Positions 33,986 through 42,904 of a stretch of 64,000 bases of DNA are shown here, one piece after another. This DNA comes from Synergistaceae bacterium (GTDB lineage Bacteria; Synergistota; Synergistia; Synergistales; Aminobacteriaceae). The stretch is taken from contig WRHH01000005.1 of the NCBI GenBank assembly GCA_009783355.1, positions 34,334 to 98,333 on the forward strand. Reading direction: 5' to 3'. Made by a program: the position numbers and the translations under genes. Under the pieces are notes generated by a model. That model made no database searches. It saw only the letters and a list, made by a program, of their open reading frames with translations, and had not been told where the DNA came from. Every line of letters starts with the position of its first letter. The first letter of the stretch is position 1.

Positions 33986-34117
33986 GGGGCTGCAACAAAA
34001 GTCTTAGAAGACTAAATAACCAAAATATGTAGTTGTTATGTCACATCTCTTGCACAATATGTTATAGGGGCGGGCGAGCGAACCGCCCCATTTTTTTGTT
34101 ACTTTTGTTCCAGCCCC
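33986..34117. mobile_element. MITE-like element, 132-bp copy
   Basis: GGGGCTGCAACAAAAGT (33986-34002) and ACTTTTGTTCCAGCCCC (34101-34117) are inverted repeats with one mismatch in 17. The interior aligns with the 27295 copy (CACAATATGTTATAGGGGCGG) and with the 6746 copy (GTCACATCTCTTGCAC). The GC hairpin GGGGCGG...CCGCCCC is followed by a T-run in the plus direction, so it may also stop transcripts from the M14 gene. Confidence 0.75.
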
Positions 34118-34134
34118 TACGTTTGTAAAGGGTG

Positions 34135-37100
34135 TTAGAAACGGAAGGGAGAGTTTTCAACCCCCATATTCAATTTTGGAAAGCCTCTTGAGTCCCAGTA
34201 CCATGCTGAGGTACTGAAAATCCATTTGTTGTTCGTATACGTTGACTGCGTCTTTAGCTGAGCAGCTGTGGCAATGCCTCCGTGGACTCCGAGGGGCGTG
34301 TTCTCAGTCCGCGCCGCGCCGTTCACCGTTGCGTATTGATAGCGGTAACAGCTTGTTATGGAGTTGGCGCCTCCGATTGAATATTGCCTTCCCGCTACTC
34401 CGCCTGCATTGCCGCCGTTGACATTGCCTGCGGCATAGCTGCTTATGATGCTGTTGCTGCTGCTATAAGAGTATTGCTCCCCTATCAGTCCTCCGGCATA
34501 ATTACCGCCGCTGGCGTTGCCCGCGGCGTAGCAATTTGTGATGGCGTTACTGCTACCGGAGTTGGAGTATTGCCATCCCACCAACCCGCCGACATATTGA
34601 GAGCCGTTGACATTGCCAGTGGCGTAACAGTTTGTGATTGTGTTTTTGCTGTTATTTGAACTGGAGTATTGATCTCCCGCTAAACCGCCGACATAAGTTG
34701 TGCCGCTGACATTACCCGCAGCGTAGCAGTTTGTAATGGCGCTGCTGACGCCTGAGTAGTTGTATTGTTCTCCCACCAGCCCGCCGACATAAATTGATCC
34801 ACTGACATTGCCAGTGGCGTAACAATTTGTGATATTGCCATGAATAAGCCATCCCGCCAGCCCGCCGGTGAAGCTATTGCCTTTAACTCCAGCGGGGGAA
34901 ATCTCCACGCCAAGGTTACTGATCGTCGCACCGTTCGTATACCCGAACAGACCTATGTAGCTCATGCTACTCCGGTTGATCCATAGTCCTGTGATTTTAT
35001 ACCCCGCTCCGTCAAACGAGCCGGTAAATGTTCCGAAAGGCTGCCAGCCCGCAGAGCCCCATTTGGTATAGCCTGCGCCGCCGCTTGCAAGGTATGATGT
35101 CAAGTCGATGTTGCCGCCCAGTTTGTAGTATTTGTTCAATCCGTTTCGCACAGCGTCAAGCTGCGCCGCCGTCGTAACGATAATGGGATTGTTTGGCGAG
35201 TCTCCCGGCGCGCCCGTGAAGGAGAAAGGAACGTTTTCCGTTCCCATGTTCAATTTTGGGAAGCCTCTCGTATCCCAGTGCCATGCTGCCGCGCTGAATA
35301 CCCAATTGTTGTTCGTATACGTCGACTGCGTCTTAAGCTGGCTTTCCGTTACTATACCGCCGTGAATGCCGAGGGGCGTGTTTTCCGCGCGTATTACGCC
35401 GTTCACCGTGGCGTATTGATAGCGGTAGCAGTTTGTGATGATGGTGCTGCCAAATGCATATTGATATCCCACTATTCCGCCTACATTACTGTTGCCGCTG
35501 ACATTACCTGTGGCGTAGCAGTTTAATATTGCGCAGCTGTTTACGATGGAGGCAAGCTGAGATCCCACTAATCCGCCGACATAGCTATATCCACTGACAT
35601 TGCCTGTGGCGTAACTATTTATAATTGTATAGCTGCCGATTGAATATTGTTGACCTACTAGACCGCCGACACTGGAATAGCCGCTTATATTGCCTGCAGC
35701 ATAGCAGTTTGTGATGCTACCGTTGTTAAAGTCGCCCACAATACCTCCAACATAGTTACTGCCGCTACTACTAGCATTGCCTGTGGTGTAGCAATTTGTG
35801 AAGCTGCTGTCGTATGAATTCCCCACCAACCCTCCTATACTGCTGCCACCGCCGCTGACATTACCTGTAACATAGCAGTTTATGACGCTGCCGTTACGCA
35901 GACTTCCCGCCAGCCCGCTAACGTTGTTCCAACCTTTGACTTCGGCCGTGGAAATCTCTATGCCAAGGTTTCTAAAAGTAGCCTCTCTTGCATTCCCAAA
36001 CAGGCTTGCGTATTCAATGTTGCTCCCGTTAATATACAGTCCAGAAATTTTATACCCGGCGCCGTCAAACTCACCGGCAAATGGGGCGGAAAAGGTTCCG
36101 ACAGGCTGCCAGCCCGCAGAGCCCCATTTGGTATAGCCTGCGCCTCCGCTTGCAAGGTATGATGTCAAGTCGATGTTGCCGCCCAGTTTGTAGTATTTGT
36201 TCAATCCGTTGCGCACAGCGTCAAGCTGCGCTGCCGTCGTAACGATAATGGGATTGTTTGGCGAGTCTCCCGGCGCCGTTGCAAATGAGAAAGGAACGTT
36301 TTCCGTTCCCATGTTCAATTTTGGGAAGCCCCTCGTGTCCCAATACCATGCTGCCGCGCTGAAAACCCAATTGTTGTTCGTATACGTCGACTGCGTCTTA
36401 AGCTGGCTTTCCGTTACTATACCGCCGTGAATGCCAAGGGGCGTGTTTTCCGCTCGCACCATGCCGTTTATTGTAGATAGTTGATAGCGATAGCTGTTAG
36501 TGATGGCGTTGATGCCGCCGTTTGAGTATTGCCTTCCTGCCACTCCGCCGGCATAATTGTTGCCGCTGATATTGCCTGCGGCATAGCAATTTGTAATGTT
36601 GTTGCTGCTACCGGAGAAGGCGTGTTGTTCTCCCGCCAGCCCGCCTACATTGCTGGAGCCGCTGGCATTACCTGTAGCGTAACAATTCATGACGGTATTG
36701 CTGCCGGAACCGCCAAACTGTACTCCCACCAAACCTCCCACATCGTACGAACCATTGATATTGCTTGTGGCGTAGCAGTTTATAATAATATTACTGCCGC
36801 TGTAGCTGGAAAACTGATTTCCCACCAGTCCGCCTGTTTCGTAAGAACCGTTGACATTGCCTTTCGCATAGCAATTTGTAATGCTACAGTCGCCGTTGTA
36901 CGCATATTGCTCTCCTACTAATCCGCCAACGCCGGAAGCTCCGCTGACATTGCCTGTGATGTAGCAGTTTGTGATACTTCCGTTATATAGTTCTCCCGCC
37001 AGCCCGCCGACATAATAATAACCTTTAACACCGACGGCAGAGATCTCCACTCCAAGCTTGTTAATTACCGCTTCCCTTGTAAACCCGAACAGACCTACAT

Positions 37101-37434
37101 AGTCCATGCTGTTCCGATTAATCCACAGCCCTGTTATCTTATACCCCGCGCCGTCAAATCCTCCGGTGAATGCTGCTGGAGTGGTTCCTATAGGCATCCA
37201 GCCCGATGTGTTCCATTTGGCGTAGCCTGCGCCTCCGCTTGCGAGATAGGAGGTAAGGTCGATGTTGCCGCCCAGTTTGTAGTACTTGTTCAATCCGTTA
37301 CGCACAGCGTCAAGCTGCGCCGCCGTTGTAACTACAATGGGGTCGTTTGGCGAGTCTCCCGGCGCCGCCCGCGCGCCAGAAGGAAATAAACCAAACAGGC
37401 AAACTAATAAAACCGCTGATAATATTTTTTTCAT
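34135..37434 (-). CDS. Large secreted GLUG-repeat protein
   Basis: The start is the ATG of MKKILSAVLLVCLFGLFPSG because AAAGGAG lies 11 bases upstream; a longer frame from TTG would include that site. The 1099-residue protein has a signal peptide (cut near 23) and three large repeats of about 363, 355 and 350 residues. Each begins APGDSPN-PI and contains LDAVRNGLNKYYKLGGNIDL, and each ends WDTRGFPKLNMG or close to it. Within each are GLUG-type units (GGLVGxQ, then ITNCYATGNVSG) predicted to form a beta-helix. Such proteins are surface or secreted adhesin-like molecules. No cell-wall or CTERM anchor is seen at the C terminus (NSPFRF). Repeats 2 and 3 are close at the DNA level (period 1065 bp). 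Confidence 0.9.
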   Translation of the reverse strand: MKKILSAVLLVCLFGLFPSGARAAPGDSPNDPIVVTTAAQLDAVRNGLNKYYKLGGNIDLTSYLASGGAGYAKWNTSGWMPIGTTPAAFTGGFDGAGYKITGLWINRNSMDYVGLFGFTREAVINKLGVEISAVGVKGYYYVGGLAGELYNGSITNCYITGNVSGASGVGGLVGEQYAYNGDCSITNCYAKGNVNGSYETGGLVGNQFSSYSGSNIIINCYATSNINGSYDVGGLVGVQFGGSGSNTVMNCYATGNASGSSNVGGLAGEQHAFSGSSNNITNCYAAGNISGNNYAGGVAGRQYSNGGINAITNSYRYQLSTINGMVRAENTPLGIHGGIVTESQLKTQSTYTNNNWVFSAAAWYWDTRGFPKLNMGTENVPFSFATAPGDSPNNPIIVTTAAQLDAVRNGLNKYYKLGGNIDLTSYLASGGAGYTKWGSAGWQPVGTFSAPFAGEFDGAGYKISGLYINGSNIEYASLFGNAREATFRNLGIEISTAEVKGWNNVSGLAGSLRNGSVINCYVTGNVSGGGSSIGGLVGNSYDSSFTNCYTTGNASSSGSNYVGGIVGDFNNGSITNCYAAGNISGYSSVGGLVGQQYSIGSYTIINSYATGNVSGYSYVGGLVGSQLASIVNSCAILNCYATGNVSGNSNVGGIVGYQYAFGSTIITNCYRYQYATVNGVIRAENTPLGIHGGIVTESQLKTQSTYTNNNWVFSAAAWHWDTRGFPKLNMGTENVPFSFTGAPGDSPNNPIIVTTAAQLDAVRNGLNKYYKLGGNIDLTSYLASGGAGYTKWGSAGWQPFGTFTGSFDGAGYKITGLWINRSSMSYIGLFGYTNGATISNLGVEISPAGVKGNSFTGGLAGWLIHGNITNCYATGNVSGSIYVGGLVGEQYNYSGVSSAITNCYAAGNVSGTTYVGGLAGDQYSSSNNSKNTITNCYATGNVNGSQYVGGLVGWQYSNSGSSNAITNCYAAGNASGGNYAGGLIGEQYSYSSSNSIISSYAAGNVNGGNAGGVAGRQYSIGGANSITSCYRYQYATVNGAARTENTPLGVHGGIATAAQLKTQSTYTNNKWIFSTSAWYWDSRGFPKLNMGVENSPFRF

Positions 37435-37965
37435 TACGATATTTCTCTCCTTTCGCAATATATTTAATAAATAATTATACTAAATACTAATAAATTAATT
37501 TAATATTTATTCTTGTTTTTCTGGATTTTTCTGATTATTCTCTTGCATCCCTACAGGATGCTAAGAATTAATGATTCTCTCGTCGTTGCGTATGTGCAAA
37601 GATTGTTTTGACTTACTCATTATTGTGTTCTCAAGGTTTTATTGCACATTTTAATGTGCGAAGTTTGAGTTATAATATTTTGCGTTGTCGTGGATTTTAC
37701 AAGCGGGCGGAGCCACCCCGGCGCTTCGCGCCACCTCTCCGAAGGAGGGGAATTGCCGCCCTACAAAGCAGCATTTGACAACCCAAAGCCTTTTGCTTTC
37801 GCTTTCGCTTTTGCTTTCGCTTTTGCTTTCGCTTTTGTCTTTTGCTTTTGTCTTTTGCTTTTGCTTTTGCTTTTGTCTTTTGCTTTTGTCTTTTGCTTTT
37901 GTCTTTTCTAATCCCTAATCCCTAATCCCTAATCCCTGTCTTTAATCCCTAATCCCTGTCTTTTT
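37435..37965 (-). repeat. Repeat island with a long polypyrimidine microsatellite
   Basis: Next to the GLUG gene, 37435-37680 is AT-rich and holds its promoter region with no recognised motif. Then come a double hairpin (37703-37761: GGGCGG...CCACCTCTCC...GGAGGGG...CCGCCC then TAC), the spacer AAAGCAGCATTTGACAACCC, and a run of about 115 bp built from GCTTTC, GCTTTT and GTCTTTT units (37791-37908). TAATCCC heptamers follow (37909-37936 and 37943-37956). The heptamers overlap the end of the sugar transferase gene. Confidence 0.8.
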
Positions 37966-38568
37966 TATCCCTGTCTTTCCCGAGCCTGTAAATTTCGGCA
38001 TCGTGGCTTCGTTTGACGCGGAGATGCCTTCGCTTTTGAAAACTTTCATGACAGTCTTAAGAATTATTTTGCAGTCTAAGCTGAAACTGCGGTTTTCAAC
38101 GTACCATGTATCCAGTTCAAACTTTTTTTCCCATGTTATGGCGTTTCTGCCGTTTATCTGCGCGTGACCGGTTATTCCGGGCTTCACATTGAGCCTCGTC
38201 CGTTGCTTTTCATCGTATAGCGGAACGTATTCCAGCAGTAGCGGGCGGGGCCCCACGATGCTCATATTGCCGATAAGCACGTTGAAAAATTGCGGAAGCT
38301 CGTCAAGGCTGTATTTTCTGAGTTTCTGTCCGAATGGCGTGAGCCTTTCGGAATCCGGGAGAAGCTCTCCGCCCTCATTCTTAGCATCGGTCATTGTCCT
38401 GAATTTATACAATTTAAATGGTTTTCCGTCACGCCCGGCGCGCTCGTGAATGAAAAGCACAGGAGCGCCCATCCTTTTGCGTATCATGAAATAAAGCCCC
38501 GCAAGCGCAGGGCTCAAAATGACGATAGCAATAAATGAAAATAAGATATCAAAAATGCGTTTTAACAA
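37942..38568 (-). CDS. PglC-like bacterial sugar transferase (phosphoglycosyl transferase)
   Basis: The 208-residue protein is a small monotopic phosphoglycosyl transferase: an N-terminal hydrophobic helix (about 8-28), YKFRTMTDAKN, the catalytic Asp-Glu pair D89-E90 in SLDELPQFFNVL, MSIVGPRPLL and KPGITGHAQINGRNA. It would transfer a sugar-1-phosphate from a UDP-sugar to undecaprenyl phosphate, starting a glycan. The next gene upstream, a PglE-like aminotransferase, suggests a bacillosamine-type sugar. The C-terminal residues GSGKTGIKKTGIRD are encoded by AAAGACAGGGAT-type repeats, so the natural tail probably ended earlier. Confidence 0.92.
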   Translation of the reverse strand: MLKRIFDILFSFIAIVILSPALAGLYFMIRKRMGAPVLFIHERAGRDGKPFKLYKFRTMTDAKNEGGELLPDSERLTPFGQKLRKYSLDELPQFFNVLIGNMSIVGPRPLLLEYVPLYDEKQRTRLNVKPGITGHAQINGRNAITWEKKFELDTWYVENRSFSLDCKIILKTVMKVFKSEGISASNEATMPKFTGSGKTGIKKTGIRD

Positions 38569-38595
38569 AAATAATTTTCCTTCCGTATTTTATTA

Positions 38596-38615
38596 TTCAC
38601 ACTTCACACTCCATA
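38596..38615 (-). repeat. TTCACAC heptamers at the 3' end of the PglE-like gene
   Basis: TTCACAC TTCACAC TCCATAC (38597-38617) is a tandem 7-bp repeat with a diverged third unit. It reaches the stop codon of the aminotransferase gene. The heptamer differs in sequence from the other loci but has the same place. Confidence 0.55.
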
Positions 38616-39758
38616 CTATCTTTTCATCGTTTTTCTAACAGCGTTAATTACCCGTTCCTGTTGCGATTCTGTAAGGCTTGAGCCTGAAGGCAGGCACAGC
38701 CCTCTTTTGAACAGGTACGCGCTCACGTCGTTGTCCTCTTCGTGGCGCCAGTAAGAACAACCTTTAAAAACCGGCTGAAGGTGCATCGGTTTCCATACCG
38801 GGCGCGATTCGATATTGAGCTTTGCAAGTTCATCTATTACGTTAAGAGGGGTTACGTCGCTGCTTTCATCTATCAGGAGCGTCGTCAGCCAACGGTTCGT
38901 ACATGACCATTCGGGTTCCGGCATGAAACTGAATTCCTCTATATCGGAAAACGCTTTTACGTAGTTGTCGAAAATCTTTCGCCTTGCCGCGATGCGCGCT
39001 TCAAGATGCAACATTTGTCCTCTGCCTATTGCCGCAAGTATATTGCTCATACGGTAGTTGTAGCCGAGAGTTGTGTGCTCATACCAAGGCGCTGCATCCC
39101 TTGCTTGCGTGGACAGGAATTTTGCCTTTGCAATCCCCTCCTCATCATCCGACAAAAGCATTCCTCCGCCCGATGTCGTTATTATTTTATTTCCGTTATA
39201 TGAGAGAACAGAATATTTACCGAAGCTCCCCGTTTGTTTTCCTTTGTATGTGGCGCCAAGAGATTCTGCGGCGTCCTCTATTACCGGCGCCCCGTAATCT
39301 GAACAGATTTTATTTATTGCGTCCATATCGCAAGCCTGCCCGTATAGGTTTACTATGAAAACCGCCCCTGGCGTGAGGCCCTCTTTTTCCGCATTTTGAA
39401 AGGCGCGCAATAACGCAGCAGGGGACATATTCCATGATTCCGGCTCGGAATCGATGAACACGCACTCTATTCCATCGTGGTAAATTGAGCCCACGGTCGC
39501 GGCAAAAGTCAGAGAAGAGCAAAAAACGCGCATGCCTTGCTTTAACCCGAGGATGACGCTTGCGAGGTGAAGAGCTGCGGATCCGGCGGATAACGCAAGG
39601 GACGCTTTTACTCCTACGTATCTTGCAGTTTCGCGTTCAAAAGCTTCCACGTGCGGCCCGAGCGGCGCTACCCAGTTTGTATCGAAGGCGTCTTTAATAT
39701 AAGACATTTCGTCTCCGCTTATATGCGGCGGCGAGAGGTAAATTCTTTCATCATTCAT
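38616..39758 (-). CDS. DegT/DnrJ/EryC1/StrS aminotransferase, PglE-like
   Basis: The start is set at the ATG of MNDERIYLSPPHISGDE, which matches the usual N terminus of PglE-type enzymes; an ATG 16 codons earlier lies within the preceding gene. The 380-residue PLP enzyme has SAGSAALHLA, VIEDAAESLGATY, the PLP-binding lysine in SYNGNKIITTSGGG, and YNYRMSNILAAIG. It would transfer an amino group to C4 of a UDP-4-keto-sugar, supplying the substrate for the PglC-like transferase. No 4,6-dehydratase (PglF) or acetyltransferase (PglD) is present in the window. Confidence 0.92.
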   Translation of the reverse strand: MNDERIYLSPPHISGDEMSYIKDAFDTNWVAPLGPHVEAFERETARYVGVKASLALSAGSAALHLASVILGLKQGMRVFCSSLTFAATVGSIYHDGIECVFIDSEPESWNMSPAALLRAFQNAEKEGLTPGAVFIVNLYGQACDMDAINKICSDYGAPVIEDAAESLGATYKGKQTGSFGKYSVLSYNGNKIITTSGGGMLLSDDEEGIAKAKFLSTQARDAAPWYEHTTLGYNYRMSNILAAIGRGQMLHLEARIAARRKIFDNYVKAFSDIEEFSFMPEPEWSCTNRWLTTLLIDESSDVTPLNVIDELAKLNIESRPVWKPMHLQPVFKGCSYWRHEEDNDVSAYLFKRGLCLPSGSSLTESQQERVINAVRKTMKR

Positions 39759-39784
39759 AATAAGTAAGCATCTCCTCGTCAATT

Positions 39785-40240
39785 TCACATGCTGTGCGCG
39801 AACCATTCATGAAAGGCTTTTTCCGCCGCGCACATGCGTGTTTCACACGTTTTCGTAATATGCTCCGAAAAATCGAAACTGTTGCCTGAAACGCTTAAAG
39901 TCAACGCTCTTTTCGGAGAAGTACCCAACTGCCCGGCAAGCTCAAGCAGCCATGCGGGGCTCATTGAGTGGATATTAAATCCATCAATGCGCGAACTGGG
40001 GCATAATTCGGCAATATTCCAGCCGCTCTCATGCTGCCTTATATCCGCGTCGACAAATATTGCTAAATCAACATCATCCAACTCTTCCGCCAGTTCCGGC
40101 AGAAGCTGATGTTCAAGTGACAGCTTGACTTCATTTCCGCTTTTACCTCGAAGCCATTCCGCGATACGCGAAGCTAAAATTATTCCAACGCCGTCATCCT
40201 GCCTGTCTATGTTTCCAAAACCGGCAATCCATATTTTCAA
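39785..40240 (-). CDS. Hydrogenase-maturation-protease-family protein
   Basis: The 151-residue protein starts at TTG three bases after the DHH gene stop; no in-frame ATG is available near the N terminus. GFGNIDRQDDGVGIILA matches the HycI/HyaD nickel-binding Asp motif, and FVDADIRQHESG and NIHSMSPAWLLELA correspond to the other conserved blocks. Such proteases cut the C-terminal tail of NiFe-hydrogenase large subunits. No hydrogenase gene lies in the window, so this is an orphan copy here. Confidence 0.85.
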   Translation of the reverse strand: MKIWIAGFGNIDRQDDGVGIILASRIAEWLRGKSGNEVKLSLEHQLLPELAEELDDVDLAIFVDADIRQHESGWNIAELCPSSRIDGFNIHSMSPAWLLELAGQLGTSPKRALTLSVSGNSFDFSEHITKTCETRMCAAEKAFHEWFAHSM

Positions 40241-40245
40241 TTTGT

Positions 40246-41190
40246 TTACTGTGGCAGTTTATGAACGTCAAAAGTATGCCAATTAGAGGCGTTAATCTCC
40301 TCGATAATCTTTGCAATAACGCTATTTGCTTCGTTGTTTGGCACTTGGCATGTTCCGACCGATTTATGCCCGCCTCCGCCATACTTTAACATCAGGCTTC
40401 CAACATTTATAGTGGCCGTCTTATTCAATATGCTGTAACCCACAGATATTACGGTAATTCCAGGCGGCCCTCCGAATAATCGAAGAGATATATTCTGTTC
40501 CGGATGAAGCGCGTATATGACATGACGATTTCCAATATAGACATGCTCAACGTTGCGAAGGTCAGTAATAATTATTGAACCATCAACTTGTGAGAATTCT
40601 CTCATCATACGTATAAACGGTTCGCGATGCTGGTCGTAAAGCAGGGTGCGTTCCTTGATATCTTCAAGCTCCATAATTTCGTCAATTGTCATTGTCCTCA
40701 GGCATTCTATCAGTTTTTCCATAAGCTGGTAGTTGGATATATGAAAGTTATGATAGGTTCCAAAACCGGTTCTCGGGTCCATTACGAAAGATAACAACAC
40801 CATGCCTGTTGGATTCAATATCTCATCGCGGGTAAAGCTTGCAGAGTCGCATTTGTCGACCTGCGCTATCATTTCAGAGTACTTTGCGAGCTTTCCGTTG
40901 TCTCCGCCGTAGTATTCGTATATCACCCGCGCTGCACTTGGCGCAGGCCATGAAGCGCCGACGAATTTTGTTGCTACTCCCCGTTCTTCTTCGCTTATAT
41001 GGTGGTCAAACCATAAACCGCATCCGGGACCATATGGAACGTTGACAAGAATATCGTTCTCAGTTATTTCAACAATTCCATCCTGAATATCCTTAGGATG
41101 TACAAATTTCTTCGAATCGATAAGTCCGAGCTCTTTGAGAAGCACAGCACCCATTAAGCCATCAAAATCCGATCTTGTGACAAGTCTCAT
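40246..41190 (-). CDS. DHH-family phosphoesterase
   Basis: The 314-residue protein begins RLVTRSDFDGLMGAVLL (the first metal-binding motif, with Asp-Phe-Asp), and contains LWFDHHISEEE (the DHH motif) and a C-terminal DHHA1 domain with KYGGGGHKSVGTCQV. This suits the exopolyphosphatase-related or nano-RNase-like group acting on short oligonucleotides, cyclic dinucleotide products or polyphosphate. The exact substrate is unknown. It starts 62 bp after recN in the same direction. Confidence 0.9.
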   Translation of the reverse strand: MRLVTRSDFDGLMGAVLLKELGLIDSKKFVHPKDIQDGIVEITENDILVNVPYGPGCGLWFDHHISEEERGVATKFVGASWPAPSAARVIYEYYGGDNGKLAKYSEMIAQVDKCDSASFTRDEILNPTGMVLLSFVMDPRTGFGTYHNFHISNYQLMEKLIECLRTMTIDEIMELEDIKERTLLYDQHREPFIRMMREFSQVDGSIIITDLRNVEHVYIGNRHVIYALHPEQNISLRLFGGPPGITVISVGYSILNKTATINVGSLMLKYGGGGHKSVGTCQVPNNEANSVIAKIIEEINASNWHTFDVHKLPQ

Positions 41191-41252
41191 AACACGCCAC
41201 CTCCATTTATACTATCGTCTACATTCTACATTAAGAAAGCAAAAAAAGCGAT

Positions 41253-42899
41253 TCAACAAAAAATTCTTGATTCTAAAAGTTTACGCGCGTGTAATCTCGC
41301 CTCAGGCAACGACGAATCCCCTGTCAACATTCGCGCTAGTTCGGATACTCTGCTCTCTTCCTCAATTTCTTGAATCATAGCTTCTCCTTCATGTTTTTCA
41401 ATAAGAAAATGTTTTTCGCCGAGCGCTGCTATTGAAGCTTCATGAGTTACTAAAATCACTTGACATTTTGACGACAACTCGCGGAGCTTCTCTCCCGACA
41501 GCACAGCCGCCATTCCGCCAAGTCCGGCTTCGACCTCGTCAAAAACTATGGTATCCGGAAGCCATTCGTCCGGCAAAGATAGCTGCAGCGCAAGCAACAG
41601 CCTGCTAAGTTCTCCCCCGGAAGCTATTTTTTCGACACGCCCTTCACGCTTTTTCGTAACGAGCACAAAATTTACTCTATCCGCTCCGTCGCGTCTGAGG
41701 CGCGAGCGCTCTGAAAATCTGATTGAAAGCTTGGAATCATTCAGGCCTAGTTCTTTAAGACATTCATTGACCCTAAGTTCAAGTTTTGACGCTTCGGCTT
41801 TTCTCAGTTCCCGAAGCTGCAACGCGTAGCGGCTTGCTTCACGTTTCGCCGTTCGAGAGCGCGCTTCGATTTCGGATATTTCAGCTCTTGCATTTTGAAG
41901 CCATAAAATGGCTTCTTCAGCTTCCGCGCTCCATTTTAAAATAGCTTCCTCATCTTCCGCTCTTATCATGCGCTTGAGTTTCCGAAGGTTTCCGAGCCTT
42001 TGTTCCGCGCTGTCGTGCTCTGCTATTAATTTCTTCAGTTCGTTTACGCTAAAATTCGCCCTTGCCATCCGTAGCATATCTTGTATATTAGATATTCCTT
42101 CATTTGCTGCAAGCTCTGCTTTACCCTTTATTTCTTCCGGCAGCGAACTGCATAATTTCATGCAAGCCCGCTCAATCTGCTCCATAATTCCATTGCCGGA
42201 AGCTCCTCCTGTGATTTCGTCAAGAGCGTTTCGTCCTTGAGTCATCGCGCTTATTTTCCCGGATAGGCTCTTGCGTATTTCTTCTAGCTCCGATTCAAGC
42301 CCTCTTTGTGGTTTGCACTGCTTCACAGCCTGAATTATTTTATCCGCATTTTCGTACTTACTTTCAATCTCCCGTCCTTTTTCTGTCAGTGAACGAAGGA
42401 GTTTTTCCTGGTGTACGGCATTCTGATAAGCTTGTTTCATTTTGTCAAGAATAAGCGTGAGCTCTCTGCCGCCGCTTGCATCCACCATAACTAACTGGCG
42501 TTCCTCATCAAGAAGTTCTAGTTGCGCAAATTGGCTTTGAATACGCAGCAATTTAGCCATGAACTCAGTATATGAAGATAACGGCATAGATTTTGCCTGA
42601 ATGTAAGCGCTTCCGCGTCCGGTTCGGGGACACTCTCTTGCCGCTAAAACAGCGCTTTCTTCCACGAGGTCACGACCTGAAGTGAAAACGGCTTCAACAC
42701 TTGCTTTCTCTTCTCCTGCCCTGATGTATGAAGCTTGGCTCCTTTTTCCGGAAAGTATCTCAAGCGCCCTTACAACGCTGCTTTTACCCGCGCCGCTTTC
42801 GCCTGTAACGACATTGAAATTATACTTTTCCGAACTCGAAAATGTAAGCTCAGCAGAGCCTATTCCTCCGACATTTTTTATGGAAAGCCGCTTGAGCAT
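41253..42899 (-). CDS. recN: DNA repair protein RecN
   Basis: The 548-residue SMC-like ATPase has Walker A GESGAGKSSV near residue 35, long coiled-coil segments (about 150-360), the ABC-type signature region GGELSRLLLALQLS and Walker B IVFDEVEAGLGG, then VTHEASIAALG. RecN gathers broken DNA ends in recombination repair. It follows nadK by 5 bp. The nadK-recN order is conserved in many bacteria. Confidence 0.96.
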   Translation of the reverse strand: MLKRLSIKNVGGIGSAELTFSSSEKYNFNVVTGESGAGKSSVVRALEILSGKRSQASYIRAGEEKASVEAVFTSGRDLVEESAVLAARECPRTGRGSAYIQAKSMPLSSYTEFMAKLLRIQSQFAQLELLDEERQLVMVDASGGRELTLILDKMKQAYQNAVHQEKLLRSLTEKGREIESKYENADKIIQAVKQCKPQRGLESELEEIRKSLSGKISAMTQGRNALDEITGGASGNGIMEQIERACMKLCSSLPEEIKGKAELAANEGISNIQDMLRMARANFSVNELKKLIAEHDSAEQRLGNLRKLKRMIRAEDEEAILKWSAEAEEAILWLQNARAEISEIEARSRTAKREASRYALQLRELRKAEASKLELRVNECLKELGLNDSKLSIRFSERSRLRRDGADRVNFVLVTKKREGRVEKIASGGELSRLLLALQLSLPDEWLPDTIVFDEVEAGLGGMAAVLSGEKLRELSSKCQVILVTHEASIAALGEKHFLIEKHEGEAMIQEIEEESRVSELARMLTGDSSLPEARLHARKLLESRIFC

Positions 42900-42904
42900 A
42901 TATA

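Noticed and set aside
35132..36430. Plus-strand ORFs inside the GLUG gene, present twice
   Set aside because: They are antisense shadows duplicated because the GLUG gene itself is repeated.
37685..37918. Small ORFs rich in Phe-Ala-Phe or Leu-Ser-Leu at the microsatellite
   Set aside because: They are translations of CTTTTG/CTTTCG repeats in two frames, with no independent evidence of coding.
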